The translations under genes and the position numbers were made by a program. Below, one piece after another: positions 49,705-59,021 of a stretch of 64,000 bases of DNA (positions are counted from its first letter, which is position 1; each line of letters opens with the position of its first letter). The stretch spans positions 1-64,000 of the forward strand of contig JAZUIN010000080.1 of NCBI GenBank assembly GCA_045642225.1. Reading direction: 5' to 3'. The DNA is from RUG191 sp045642225 (lineage in GTDB: Bacteria > Bacillota > Clostridia > Lachnospirales > Lachnospiraceae). The notes below the pieces were generated by a model. It was not told the origin of the DNA and did not search any database. It was given only the letters and a program-made list of their open reading frames with translations.

Positions 49705-50943
49705 ATGGAATTAAAAGAATTATGTAAAGCAGCTTGTGGTACAAAATATGTAATAGCAAAGCTTGATACTACTGTAAAAAATAAAGTTTTATCAGAGACT
49801 GCTAAGCAATTAGTTGAAGATGCAGGGTTCATAATTGAAGCTAATGCAAAGGATCTTCAACGTGCTAAAGAGAATAATATGCCAGAAAGCTTGCAGGATA
49901 GATTGTTACTTACAGAAGAAAGAATTCAAGGAATTGCTGAAGGTATCAATCAAGTTGTAGCATTAGAAGACCCAATAGGTGAGCTTCTCTATATGAAAAA
50001 GAGACCAAATGGTCTTAACATTGGTAAAAAGCGTGTCCCTATGGGAGTAGTTGGTGTTATATATGAAGCAAGACCAAATGTAACAGCGGATGTTTTCTCA
50101 TTGTGCTTTAAGACTGGTAATGTATGTATTCTCAAAGGTGGAAGTGACGCTTTAGAATCATGTAAAGCTATAGTTAAATCAATTCATAAGGTTTTAGAAT
50201 CTAATAATATTCCTGTTGAAGCTTGCTCAATTATTGAAGAGACTTCAAGAGAAGCTACTACAGAATTTATGAAAATGAAGGATTATGTTGATGTTTTGAT
50301 TCCTCGTGGCGGTGCGGGGCTTATTCGTGCAGTAGTTGAAAATGCAACTATTCCTGTTATTGAGACAGGAACTGGAAACTGCCACATTTATATTGATTCA
50401 TCAGCAGATATAGATATGGCTGTAGATATTGTAGAAAATGCTAAAACTCAACGTATAGGAGTATGTAATGCCTGCGAGTCTTTGGTGGTTCATAAGGATG
50501 TACTTGGGAAGTTTTTGCCAGCTCTTGAAAATAGATTAAAAGAGAAGGTAGAGCTTAGAGCAGATGAGCGAGCAAAAGAGAACTTGAAAAATGCTATTTT
50601 GGCAACTGAAGATGATTGGTACACTGAATATTTAGATTATAAGCTTTCTATTAAGACAGTAGATAACATTGAAGAAGCAATTGAACATATAAATGCCAAT
50701 AATACAGGCCATTCTGAATCGATAATTACAAATGATTACAATAATGCAAATCAATTTTTGGATGAAATCGACGCATCCACTGTATATGTAAACGCGTCTA
50801 CACGCTTTACAGACGGCTTTGAATTTGGTTTTGGTGCAGAAATTGGTATAAGTACGCAGAAGTTACATGCAAGAGGACCAATGGGCCTTGAGGCATTAAC
50901 TAGTACAAAGTTCATTGTATATGGCAACGGTCAAATTAGATAG
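49705..50943 (+). CDS. proA: Glutamate-5-semialdehyde dehydrogenase (gamma-glutamyl phosphate reductase)
   Basis: 412 aa, normal length. Second step of proline synthesis. Motifs: VPMGVVGVIYEARPNVT, ILKGGSDALESCKAI, VIETGTGNCHIYID and the catalytic Cys in RIGVCNACESLVVH. ATG 49705 follows GGAGAG. proB lies 1 kb upstream, separated by DUF896 and the folate enzyme. Confidence 0.96.
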   Translation: MELKELCKAACGTKYVIAKLDTTVKNKVLSETAKQLVEDAGFIIEANAKDLQRAKENNMPESLQDRLLLTEERIQGIAEGINQVVALEDPIGELLYMKKRPNGLNIGKKRVPMGVVGVIYEARPNVTADVFSLCFKTGNVCILKGGSDALESCKAIVKSIHKVLESNNIPVEACSIIEETSREATTEFMKMKDYVDVLIPRGGAGLIRAVVENATIPVIETGTGNCHIYIDSSADIDMAVDIVENAKTQRIGVCNACESLVVHKDVLGKFLPALENRLKEKVELRADERAKENLKNAILATEDDWYTEYLDYKLSIKTVDNIEEAIEHINANNTGHSESIITNDYNNANQFLDEIDASTVYVNASTRFTDGFEFGFGAEIGISTQKLHARGPMGLEALTSTKFIVYGNGQIR

Positions 50944-50959
50944 TTTGAAGGATTTTATT

Positions 50960-52381
50960 ATGGAAAATGTTAATGTTTTAGATGATGAAACAAAGAAACA
51001 ATACGAATATATTGAAAAAGCTAAAGGTATTATAAAAGAACGAAGCGCTAAAGCAGGACGTCCATTTACATTTAACGTAACTACGTTTGGATGTCAGATG
51101 AACGCTAGAGATTCTGAAAAATTAGTAGGTATTCTTAAAGAAATTGGGTACAAAGAGGTCTCTGATGAGAAGGCTGACTTTGTTATTTACAATACCTGTA
51201 CTGTTAGAGAAAATGCTAATAATAAGGTTTATGGCAGACTTGGATATTTACATTCTCTTAAGAAGAAGAATCCTAACATGAAGATTGCTTTGTGCGGTTG
51301 TATGATGCAAGAAGAGGTTGTAATTAACAAAATTAAGGAAAGCTATAAATTTGTAGATTTGATTTTTGGTACCCATAACATTTTCAAGTTCGCAGAATTG
51401 TTCTGTAATATGCTTGAAAGCGACAGCATGATAATTGATATATGGGAAGATACTAAGCAAATCGTTGAGAAGCTTCCTGTTGAACGTAAATATTCCTTCA
51501 AATCAGGTATAAACATTATGTTTGGATGCAATAATTTCTGTAGTTATTGTATTGTTCCATATGTAAGAGGTCGCGAGCGTTCAAGAAAGCCAGAAGAAAT
51601 CATAGAAGAAATTACAAATCTTGTAGAAGATGGCGTAAGTGAGGTCATGCTTCTTGGGCAAAATGTTAATTCTTATGGTAAAGGTTTAGAGGAAGAGATA
51701 ACTTTTGCTGAACTTCTAACAAGAATTGAAGCTATTGAAGGCTTAAAACGTATTAGATTCATGACAAGTCATCCTAAGGATTTGTCAGATGATTTGATTT
51801 TGGTAATGTCAAAGTCTAAAAAGATTTGTAAACATTTACATTTGCCATTACAATCCGGCAGTAGTGAACTATTGAAGAAAATGAATAGGCATTACGACAA
51901 GGAGGGGTATTTGGCTTTGGTTGATAAAATTCAAAGTACAATACCGGATATTGCTTTGACAACAGATATTATTGTAGGGTTCCCTGGTGAGACGGAAGAG
52001 GACTTCCTTGAGACTTTAGATGTTGTTAAGAAGGTTCGTTTTGACTCAGCATTTACATTTATATATTCAAAGCGTACGGGTACTCCTGCGGCAAGCTTTG
52101 AAGACCAAGTACCAGAAGATGTAGTCAAAGATAGATTTGATAGATTACTTGCAACAGTTCAAGAGATAGCTCATGAGAAGGCAAATGCTTATACGGGGAA
52201 GACAGTTGAAGTGCTTGTAGAAGAGAAGAATACTCAAGATGACAAGCTTGTTACTGGTAGAATGAGTAATAATGCGATTGTTCATTTTGAAGGCGATGAA
52301 AGCTTGATTGGTCAATTGATGCTTGTTGAGTTAAAGGAATGTAAAGGCTTTTATTATATTGGAGAGGCTGTGAATGAATAA
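50960..52381 (+). CDS. miaB: tRNA-2-methylthio-N6-dimethylallyladenosine synthase MiaB
   Basis: 473 aa. Radical-SAM methylthiotransferase acting on A37 of tRNAs. The UPF0004 domain carries Cys45 (TFGCQMNARDSE), Cys80 and Cys114 (LCGCMMQEE); the radical-SAM triad is Cys190, 194, 197 (GCNNFCSYCIVPYVRGRE); a TRAM domain closes the protein. ATG 50960 follows GAAGGA; longer frames overlap proA. Confidence 0.95.
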   Translation: MENVNVLDDETKKQYEYIEKAKGIIKERSAKAGRPFTFNVTTFGCQMNARDSEKLVGILKEIGYKEVSDEKADFVIYNTCTVRENANNKVYGRLGYLHSLKKKNPNMKIALCGCMMQEEVVINKIKESYKFVDLIFGTHNIFKFAELFCNMLESDSMIIDIWEDTKQIVEKLPVERKYSFKSGINIMFGCNNFCSYCIVPYVRGRERSRKPEEIIEEITNLVEDGVSEVMLLGQNVNSYGKGLEEEITFAELLTRIEAIEGLKRIRFMTSHPKDLSDDLILVMSKSKKICKHLHLPLQSGSSELLKKMNRHYDKEGYLALVDKIQSTIPDIALTTDIIVGFPGETEEDFLETLDVVKKVRFDSAFTFIYSKRTGTPAASFEDQVPEDVVKDRFDRLLATVQEIAHEKANAYTGKTVEVLVEEKNTQDDKLVTGRMSNNAIVHFEGDESLIGQLMLVELKECKGFYYIGEAVNE

Positions 52382-52757
52382 ATGGATTTCTAAGAGAGAT
52401 ATTATATTGATTCTATCTCTTCTTGTGATTGCGCTAGCTTCGTTTCTAGTATGGTTTTTTGCTTTTAATGATAAAGGCGATAAAGTTTCAATAGAGGTTA
52501 AAGGCCGAGTTATTAATGAATATCCGTTGGATAAAGACACAGTGATTCCAATTGAAAATTCTCATGGTGAGGTAACTAACTACATCAAGATTGAAAACAA
52601 AGAATGTTATATGGAGGAAGCTATTTGTCCAGATCATTTGTGCATGAAGCAAGGTAAAATAAAGAATTCTGGGCAGACAATAGTCTGTCTACCTAATAAA
52701 GTAGTCGTTTCGGTTATTTCTGATGATAAAGCAGAATATGATACAGTAGCAAAATAG
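52374..52757 (+). CDS. NusG domain II-containing membrane-anchored protein
   Basis: 127 aa. One N-terminal membrane helix (about 10-31), then a NusG_II beta domain (residues 38-120) with conserved Cys residues in ECYMEEAICPDHLCMKQG and IVCLPNKVV. Usually paired with the Gx/heptaprenyl-diphosphate-synthase-I-like gene, as here. Role unknown; the pair often lies near FMN-binding or ApbE electron-transport genes. Overlaps miaB by 8 bases. Confidence 0.87.
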   Translation: MNKWISKRDIILILSLLVIALASFLVWFFAFNDKGDKVSIEVKGRVINEYPLDKDTVIPIENSHGEVTNYIKIENKECYMEEAICPDHLCMKQGKIKNSGQTIVCLPNKVVVSVISDDKAEYDTVAK

Positions 52758-52764
52758 GAGTTTC

Positions 52765-53271
52765 ATGAAGAATAAAGTTCCGTATTACGCAGTGTTTTTA
52801 ACACTTGCTATAATTTGTAGTTATATAGAGAGCATAATTCCTATACCGTTTGGTGTACCAGGCATGAAATTAGGCCTTACAAATGTTGTTGTTATATTGC
52901 TTATGTATTTGTTTGGGCCTGTTAGTGCGATTGTTGTTTCTTTACTTAGAATCCTTCTTTGTGGATTTATGTTTGGTAATATGTTTTCAATTGTATATTC
53001 GCTTGCAGGCGGATTATTAAGCTTTGCTGTAATGTATCTTTTGAAAAGGTTTACTAAATTTAAAATTATTGCTATATCAGTGGCAGGTGGATTTTTTCAT
53101 AATGTAGGGCAATTACTAATTGCTATTTTAGCATTTGAAAATACTTATCTTTTGTATTATCTTCCAGTATTACTTGTAACAGGTGTTGTGACAGGCGCGA
53201 TTATTGGAATAATAGCGCAAGCGGTGTATCCTAGAATTAAGAAGTTCGGAAACAATTTAGATAGAGAATAA
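52765..53271 (+). CDS. Gx transporter family protein (Hpre_diP_synt_I domain)
   Basis: 168 aa membrane protein with about five helices. YIESIIPIPFGVPGMKLGLTN and GNMFSIVYSLAGGLLSF are typical of the family once called heptaprenyl diphosphate synthase component I; the fold resembles ECF S-components. Starts 8 bases after the NusG_II gene, so probably one functional unit. Substrate unknown. Confidence 0.85.
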   Translation: MKNKVPYYAVFLTLAIICSYIESIIPIPFGVPGMKLGLTNVVVILLMYLFGPVSAIVVSLLRILLCGFMFGNMFSIVYSLAGGLLSFAVMYLLKRFTKFKIIAISVAGGFFHNVGQLLIAILAFENTYLLYYLPVLLVTGVVTGAIIGIIAQAVYPRIKKFGNNLDRE

Positions 53272-53340
53272 ATTATTTGGAGATTATATTAATTAGAGTA
53301 TAAATTAATTAGTGAATATTTAGATAAAGGATTGTTTGTA

Positions 53341-53934
53341 ATGATTGCATTTGTAAGAGGTCAATTAGTTGATATAAATGAAAATGATGTAATAATAGAT
53401 TGTGGTGGGATTGGATATAGAATTTTGATGCCATCCTTTGATATTGCAAAGCTTCCTAATGTTGGAGAAGAGGTTAAAGTACATACATATTTTCATGTAA
53501 ATGATCAAGGAATGTCTTTGTTTGGCCTTTGTTCAGTTAGAGAACTTGATTTGTTTAAAATGTTGATATCTGTAAATGGTTTGGGACCTAAAGGCGCAAT
53601 TTCAATTCTTGGAACATTGATGTATGATGAAATATGTACGGCTTTAATCACAGGAGATGCTAAAACAATAGCTAAAGCTCCGGGAGTTGGTAAGAAAATT
53701 GCTGAAAGAGCTATCGTCGATTTGAGAGACAAGATAGATGCGTCTCAAGTAGTTGAAACTAAGCTTGAAAATGTTAAGAGTAATAATCCATATATTGAAG
53801 AAGCAATTCTTGCTTTACAGGCACTCGGCTATTCAAAGCAAGAATCCAAAAGTGTTGCAGAATCTATTGATTTCTCTGAAGATATGACAGAAGAAGCATT
53901 TATTAAGGAATGTCTAAAAAGATTAGCATTTTAA
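53341..53934 (+). CDS. ruvA: Holliday junction DNA helicase subunit RuvA
   Basis: 197 aa. Binds four-way junctions and loads RuvB. OB domain (MIAFVRGQLVDINENDVIID, GIGYRILMP), tandem HhH (LISVNGLGPKGAISIL; IAKAPGVGKKIAERAIVDLRD) and the C-terminal RuvB-binding domain (EEAILALQALGY). ATG 53341 is preceded by AAAGGA. Nine bases before ruvB. Confidence 0.95.
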   Translation: MIAFVRGQLVDINENDVIIDCGGIGYRILMPSFDIAKLPNVGEEVKVHTYFHVNDQGMSLFGLCSVRELDLFKMLISVNGLGPKGAISILGTLMYDEICTALITGDAKTIAKAPGVGKKIAERAIVDLRDKIDASQVVETKLENVKSNNPYIEEAILALQALGYSKQESKSVAESIDFSEDMTEEAFIKECLKRLAF

Positions 53935-53943
53935 GGAACTAAT

Positions 53944-54945
53944 ATGAAAAAAAGAATTATTTCTACACAAATTGTAGATGAAGATAAGAAAATTGAAAAT
54001 AGCTTACGTCCAGAGAGGCTTCAAGATTACATAGGACAAGAAAATGTCAAAAAGAATTTAAATGTATATCTTAAAGCGGCCCAAAATAGAAATGATGCAT
54101 TAGATCATGTCCTATTATACGGACCTCCTGGACTTGGCAAGACGACATTAGCTAATATTATTGCAACAGAAATGGGCGTTAATATTAAAGTGACATCAGG
54201 TCCTGCAATTGCAAAGCCTGGTGAAATGGCAGCAATTTTAAGTGGTCTACAAGAAAATGACATCTTATTTATTGACGAAATTCATAGATTAAATCGTCAA
54301 GTTGAAGAGGTTTTATATCCAGCAATGGAAGATTATTGTATTGATGTTATGATTGGCAAAGGTCAAAGCGCTAAGTCTATAAGGCTTGATTTGCCTAAAT
54401 TCACACTAGTTGGTGCTACAACAAGAGCAGGGCTTTTATCTGCACCTTTAAGAGACAGATTTGGCGTTATTTTCCACATGGAGTTCTACGAACCAGAAGA
54501 ACTTGCTGTAATTGTCAAAGGTTCATCTAAGCTTTTGAATGTGAAGATTGATGATAAAGGAGCATTTGAAATAGCAAGAAGAAGTAGAGGAACGCCTCGT
54601 CTAGCAAATAGATTATTGAAGAGAGTTAGAGATTTCGCAGAGGTTGAATATTCTGGTGAAATTACAGAAGAGGTTGCAAATGAAGCTTTAAATCGTTTGG
54701 ATGTTGATAGTATAGGGTTAGATGTTAACGATAGAAACATTTTGAATACTATTATTAACAAATTTGGTGGTGGCCCAGTGGGTATTGATACATTAGCTGC
54801 TGCAGTAGGTGAAGATTCAGCAACAATCGAAGATGTATATGAACCATATCTTGTCAAAATTGGTTTTATAGATCGATTACCACGTGGAAGAGAAGCAACA
54901 TTAGCGGCTTATAATCATTTTGGAATTGACAAAACTTCAAATTAA
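53944..54945 (+). CDS. ruvB: Holliday junction DNA helicase subunit RuvB
   Basis: 333 aa AAA+ motor for branch migration. RPERLQDYIGQENVKKNL opens the domain; Walker A is GPPGLGKTT, Walker B LFIDEIHRLN, sensor GATTRAGLLSAPLRDRFG; the C-terminal winged helix has IGFIDRLPRGREAT. Confidence 0.97.
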   Translation: MKKRIISTQIVDEDKKIENSLRPERLQDYIGQENVKKNLNVYLKAAQNRNDALDHVLLYGPPGLGKTTLANIIATEMGVNIKVTSGPAIAKPGEMAAILSGLQENDILFIDEIHRLNRQVEEVLYPAMEDYCIDVMIGKGQSAKSIRLDLPKFTLVGATTRAGLLSAPLRDRFGVIFHMEFYEPEELAVIVKGSSKLLNVKIDDKGAFEIARRSRGTPRLANRLLKRVRDFAEVEYSGEITEEVANEALNRLDVDSIGLDVNDRNILNTIINKFGGGPVGIDTLAAAVGEDSATIEDVYEPYLVKIGFIDRLPRGREATLAAYNHFGIDKTSN

Positions 54946-54947
54946 GG

Positions 54948-54976
54948 TTGTTTTTATTGTCAATTCTATATATAAT
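54948..54976 (+). promoter_or_regulatory. Possible zapA promoter
   Basis: TTGTTT (54948-54953), 17 bp, TATAAT (54971-54976), in the gap after ruvB and 33 bases before the zapA ATG. Confidence 0.55.
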
Positions 54977-55009
54977 ATACAAGATAAGAATAAATTAGGA
55001 GGAAATTGC

Positions 55010-55435
55010 ATGTCAGCCAAAAAGAATACAGAAGTAATTATTGGTGGCAAAACGTATAACATTGCAGGTTACGAAGAAGAAGAATACTTGCAGAAGATTG
55101 CTAATTATATTAATTCTAAGATAAAAGAATACAATGAGTTAGATGCATTTCGTCGTTTATCAGCTGACACACAAGCAATTTTACTTGAGCTTAATATAGC
55201 TGACGACTTTTTTAAAGCGAAGGACCAAATAGTTAAATTTGAACAAGATATAGAGAATAGGGATCAAGATATCTTCAAATTCAAGCATGATCTTATTAAT
55301 CTCCAGGTTGAGAATGAAGAATTAACTAAGAAGATTGAGAAGCTTGAAGAAGATAAGAAGGAATTACTTATCGCTAAGACCAAACTTGAGGCGTCTCTTG
55401 AAGAGTCGTTGCTTGGTCCGTCATCTACTAATTAG
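55010..55435 (+). CDS. zapA: Cell division protein ZapA
   Basis: 141 aa. FtsZ-ring stabiliser. The N-terminal ZapA domain (TEVIIGGKTYNIAGYEEEEY, then IANYINSKIKEY) is followed by a long coiled coil (about 70-130, rich in Glu/Lys/Leu), longer than in E. coli. ATG 55010 follows AGGAGGAA. Near the FtsW/RodA and PBP genes downstream. Confidence 0.9.
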   Translation: MSAKKNTEVIIGGKTYNIAGYEEEEYLQKIANYINSKIKEYNELDAFRRLSADTQAILLELNIADDFFKAKDQIVKFEQDIENRDQDIFKFKHDLINLQVENEELTKKIEKLEEDKKELLIAKTKLEASLEESLLGPSSTN

Positions 55436-55440
55436 AATTT

Positions 55441-55468
55441 AAGGCAGCCTTAGGGCTGCTATTTTTTT
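55441..55468 (+). terminator. Rho-independent terminator after zapA
   Basis: GGCAGCC-TTA-GGGCTGCT stem followed by ATTTTTTT; it ends just before the RBS of the U32 gene. Confidence 0.8.
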
Positions 55469-55482
55469 GATAGGGGAAATGT

Positions 55483-57657
55483 ATGAGAGAATTGGAGTTG
55501 CTTTCGCCGGCGGGGAGCTTAGAAATATTCAAAACAGTAATAGATGCGGGGGCAGATGCTGTATATTTTGGTGGCAGTAAATATTCTGCAAGATCATTTG
55601 CTAATAATTTGTCTATGGAAGAAAGCAAAGTTGCATTAGACTATGCACATTTACACGGTAAAAAGGCTTATTTAACTTTAAATACTTTAATAAAAAATAA
55701 AGAATTTAATAAAGATTTATTTGATTATATAAAGTTTTATTATGAAAATGGATTAGATGCCATTATTGTTCAAGATTTTGGCGTTTTTAATTTTGTTCGA
55801 GAATTTTTCCCAGATTTAACTATTCATGCGAGCACTCAAATGGCAGTTTGCAGTGAATTAGGGGCGGGGTATTTGAAGGAGCTTGGTGCTATAAGAGTTG
55901 TCCCAGCTAGAGAGTTATCGCTGAAAGAGATAAAAAACATTTACGATAAAACAGGTATGGAGATAGAAGTGTTCTGCCATGGCGCGTTATGCTATTCGTA
56001 CTCTGGTGAATGCTTGATGAGTAGCGTAATTGGTGGGAGAAGTGGCAATAGAGGTAGATGTGCGCAGCCTTGTCGTTTAGAATATGATGTTTTAAGTGAT
56101 GGTAAATGCCTAAATAAAGATAAATATGTTCTTAGCTTGAAGGATTTGAATGGAATTAATGATATAGCAGCGCTTGCAAATGCTGGTGTATGTTCATATA
56201 AGATTGAAGGGCGAATGAAGCAAAAACAGTATGCTGCTAATGTCGTAAACGTTTATAGACGTTATCTTGATATAATGCTAAGTCAATATGATGGAAAAGG
56301 CGAATTTAAGCCAGTAAATGTATCTTCTGATGACAAAAAGCTTTTGTTTGATTTGGGTAATAGATGTGGATTTACGAACGATTATTATTATAAGCATAAT
56401 TCTAAGGATATGATTACACTTAGAAAGCCTAATCATGAAAACAAAAGTGTTGATTTCTCATACGAAGAAGAAAAGCTTCCTTTGTATTGTAAATTTATAG
56501 GTAAAGTAGGTACGCCTGTAGGAGTACATGTATCTTTTGGTGATATAGAAATAGTTAAAAATGGAAATGTTTGTGAAATCGCAAAGCAACAAGCGGTTTC
56601 AAAAGAAGATTTAGCAAAAAGACTTAACAAAACAAAGGCTACAAGCTTTGAATTTGAGAAAATTGATTTTGAAATAGATGATAATATTTTTGTATCTCTT
56701 GGCGAAGTAAATAGACTTAGAAGAGAAGCGATAGAGGAATTACAAGAGCATTTGCTATCGAAGCAAAAAAGAACGATTGATAACTTGTCAGAGCAAGAGT
56801 TTATTAAACGGTTAAATGAATTGCAAGATAATAAGCAAAGTGCATATGATGCAGCAAAGGTTAATCCTGTACAGGTTTCTTTCAAAACATATGAACAATT
56901 AAAAGGTTGGTTAAATGTTGATAATTTCTCTTTCAAATTTGATTTACATATTGATTATTCTTTGTTAGACATAGTAGATTTTGAATTGTTGAGAAATAAG
57001 TTCTTAGATTCGAAGATTTTTATAACATTTCCAATAATTCTAAGAAAAAATGCGGCAAAATACTTACTATGCCACATGGATAAGCTTAATGAAGCTGATG
57101 GCTATGTGATATCTAGTTATGATGGATTAGCATTTGTCAAAGAAAACAAGCTAGAGGGAATAACAATAAGCAACCATTATTTATACGAGATGAATAATTT
57201 TGCAATTCAATATTTTGATAGGCAAGGAATTGATTATAATATTGCTAATCTTGAATTGAATCGTAAAGAATTAAAGCATAGAAATAATCAAGATAGTTTT
57301 ATCACGGTATATGGCAAATATCCTTTGATGATTACGGCTAATTGCATTAATAAGAATTTTATAAAATGCGATAAAACTTGTAGAAATCTTAAGTTAAAAG
57401 ACAGAAAAGCACACGAATTTTCAGTAATAAATGACTGTAAATCGTGTTATAATACCATTTATAATGATTTACCAACTTGTTTGTTCAGAGAATTTGAAGA
57501 TATAACAAGCTATGGTCATTTAATTTCTTTTACTGATGAAACAGCCAAAGAAGTAGAAGAAGTTATTTTAGAATATAATAAATGTTGTATACAAGATGAG
57601 AGGTCTTGCAACATTTCTGAGTATACAACAGGACACTATAAACGAGGAGTAGACTGA
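55483..57657 (+). CDS. Peptidase U32 family protein (RlhA/TrhP-like)
   Basis: 724 aa. U32 core (about 1-310): ELLSPAGSLEIFKTVIDAGADA, QDFGVFNF and the Cys cluster at 165, 170, 177, 193 and 197 (CHGALCYSYSGEC; RCAQPCR), likely an Fe-S site. A C-terminal DUF3656-type region follows, with further Cys near 640-670. Named a peptidase, but characterised relatives hydroxylate tRNA (TrhP) or 23S rRNA (RlhA), so RNA hydroxylation is the better guess. Confidence 0.88.
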   Translation: MRELELLSPAGSLEIFKTVIDAGADAVYFGGSKYSARSFANNLSMEESKVALDYAHLHGKKAYLTLNTLIKNKEFNKDLFDYIKFYYENGLDAIIVQDFGVFNFVREFFPDLTIHASTQMAVCSELGAGYLKELGAIRVVPARELSLKEIKNIYDKTGMEIEVFCHGALCYSYSGECLMSSVIGGRSGNRGRCAQPCRLEYDVLSDGKCLNKDKYVLSLKDLNGINDIAALANAGVCSYKIEGRMKQKQYAANVVNVYRRYLDIMLSQYDGKGEFKPVNVSSDDKKLLFDLGNRCGFTNDYYYKHNSKDMITLRKPNHENKSVDFSYEEEKLPLYCKFIGKVGTPVGVHVSFGDIEIVKNGNVCEIAKQQAVSKEDLAKRLNKTKATSFEFEKIDFEIDDNIFVSLGEVNRLRREAIEELQEHLLSKQKRTIDNLSEQEFIKRLNELQDNKQSAYDAAKVNPVQVSFKTYEQLKGWLNVDNFSFKFDLHIDYSLLDIVDFELLRNKFLDSKIFITFPIILRKNAAKYLLCHMDKLNEADGYVISSYDGLAFVKENKLEGITISNHYLYEMNNFAIQYFDRQGIDYNIANLELNRKELKHRNNQDSFITVYGKYPLMITANCINKNFIKCDKTCRNLKLKDRKAHEFSVINDCKSCYNTIYNDLPTCLFREFEDITSYGHLISFTDETAKEVEEVILEYNKCCIQDERSCNISEYTTGHYKRGVD

Positions 57658-59021
57658 TGGTTAATATAGTAGTTTATATTAGCAGATTTTTATTGACATT
57701 ATTATTTGCAATATATACATATGATTGTTTTGCAGCTTTGCGTTCGACAACGTCAGAGGCGCGTGCAAAAAGGCTTTATCATAGACAAACATTTATCATG
57801 TATATGATCTTGGTAGATTTGAACTTGTGTATATTTATCAGCACAAATAATATCTTGATATTGTTATTCATGCTAGCACAAATTGTTTTCTTTGCTATAT
57901 GTATGCTTATTTATAAAAAGATTTATTCACATTCAAGCTATGCCTTGATAAACAACATGTGTATGCTCATGACAATTAGCTTCTCAATTCTTGCAAGACT
58001 AGATATAGGAAATGCAATTAAACAATTTGTAATTGCTGTAATAGCTATGATTGCAACTTGTTTTATACCACTAATGATTTCGAAATTGAAAATGTGGAAT
58101 AGACTAAAATGGGTTTATGCAATAGTTGGTATCTTAGGATTACTTGTAGTTCTTGTTGTTGGTTCAAGAGTTTATGGAGCTAAGTTAAATATTAATTTGG
58201 GCCCAGTTGCAATACAACCATCTGAATTTATCAAAATTATTTTTGTTTTCTTTGTGGCAGCAATGCTTTACGTTTTGCCAGAAGATGACTTGTCCAAGAT
58301 GAAAATTGATTTCAAATCAGCAGATTTTAGAAAAGTTTTATTAGCAACCATTGTTGCTGGAGCGCATATTCTTATTCTTGTTGCATCTAAGGACCTAGGT
58401 GGAGCTTGTATATTCTTATTTACTTATATTGCAATGCTTTATGTTGCTACAAGAAAGCCATTGTATTTGATTATTTGCCTTGCTGCAGGCGTTGTTGGCG
58501 GAGTACTTGCATATTTCTTGTTTAACCACGTAAGAGTAAGAGTTTTGGCTTGGCAAGACCCTATAGCTTGTATTTCAGATCAAGGTTATCAAATTTCTCA
58601 ATCGCTATTTGCAATTGGTACAGGCGGATGGTTTGGTTCTGGAATTTGTCAAGGAATGCCAGATAAGATTCCAGTTGTTTCACAAGACTTTATATTTGCA
58701 GCTATTTCTGAGGAATTAGGTGCTGTATTTGCTTTGTGCTTAATATTTGTATGTATTAGTTGCTTCTTGATGTTTTTCAATATAGCAATGCAAATTAATG
58801 ACCAGTTTTATAAATTAATTGCCTTAGGACTAGGTACTTTGTATGGCTGCCAAGTATTTATAACCTTAGGTGGTGTTACAAAATTTATACCATCAACAGG
58901 TGTAACTCTACCATTAGTTAGCTATGGTGGTAGTTCGCTGTTTAGTACTATAGTTTTATTTGCAATAATTCAAGGCTTGTATTGTAGACAGTTTGGCAAT
59001 GAAGGTGTAGAAAATGAGTAA
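57657..59021 (+). CDS. FtsW/RodA/SpoVE-family peptidoglycan glycosyltransferase
   Basis: 454 aa, about 11-12 membrane helices. SEDS motifs: GPVAIQPSEFIKI, LVASKDLGGACIFLFTYIAML, QGYQISQSLFAIGTGGWFGSG, AAISEELGAVFAL and the C-terminal FIPSTGVTLPLVSYGGSSL. Polymerises lipid II. It overlaps the PBP gene, its likely transpeptidase partner; whether it acts in elongation, division or sporulation cannot be told. Stop of U32 and start overlap (TGATG). Confidence 0.9.
   Translation: MVNIVVYISRFLLTLLFAIYTYDCFAALRSTTSEARAKRLYHRQTFIMYMILVDLNLCIFISTNNILILLFMLAQIVFFAICMLIYKKIYSHSSYALINNMCMLMTISFSILARLDIGNAIKQFVIAVIAMIATCFIPLMISKLKMWNRLKWVYAIVGILGLLVVLVVGSRVYGAKLNINLGPVAIQPSEFIKIIFVFFVAAMLYVLPEDDLSKMKIDFKSADFRKVLLATIVAGAHILILVASKDLGGACIFLFTYIAMLYVATRKPLYLIICLAAGVVGGVLAYFLFNHVRVRVLAWQDPIACISDQGYQISQSLFAIGTGGWFGSGICQGMPDKIPVVSQDFIFAAISEELGAVFALCLIFVCISCFLMFFNIAMQINDQFYKLIALGLGTLYGCQVFITLGGVTKFIPSTGVTLPLVSYGGSSLFSTIVLFAIIQGLYCRQFGNEGVENE

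Noticed and set aside
56433..56936. 167-aa open frame on the - strand
   Set aside because: Inside the U32 gene, Ser/Cys/Phe-rich shadow, no RBS.
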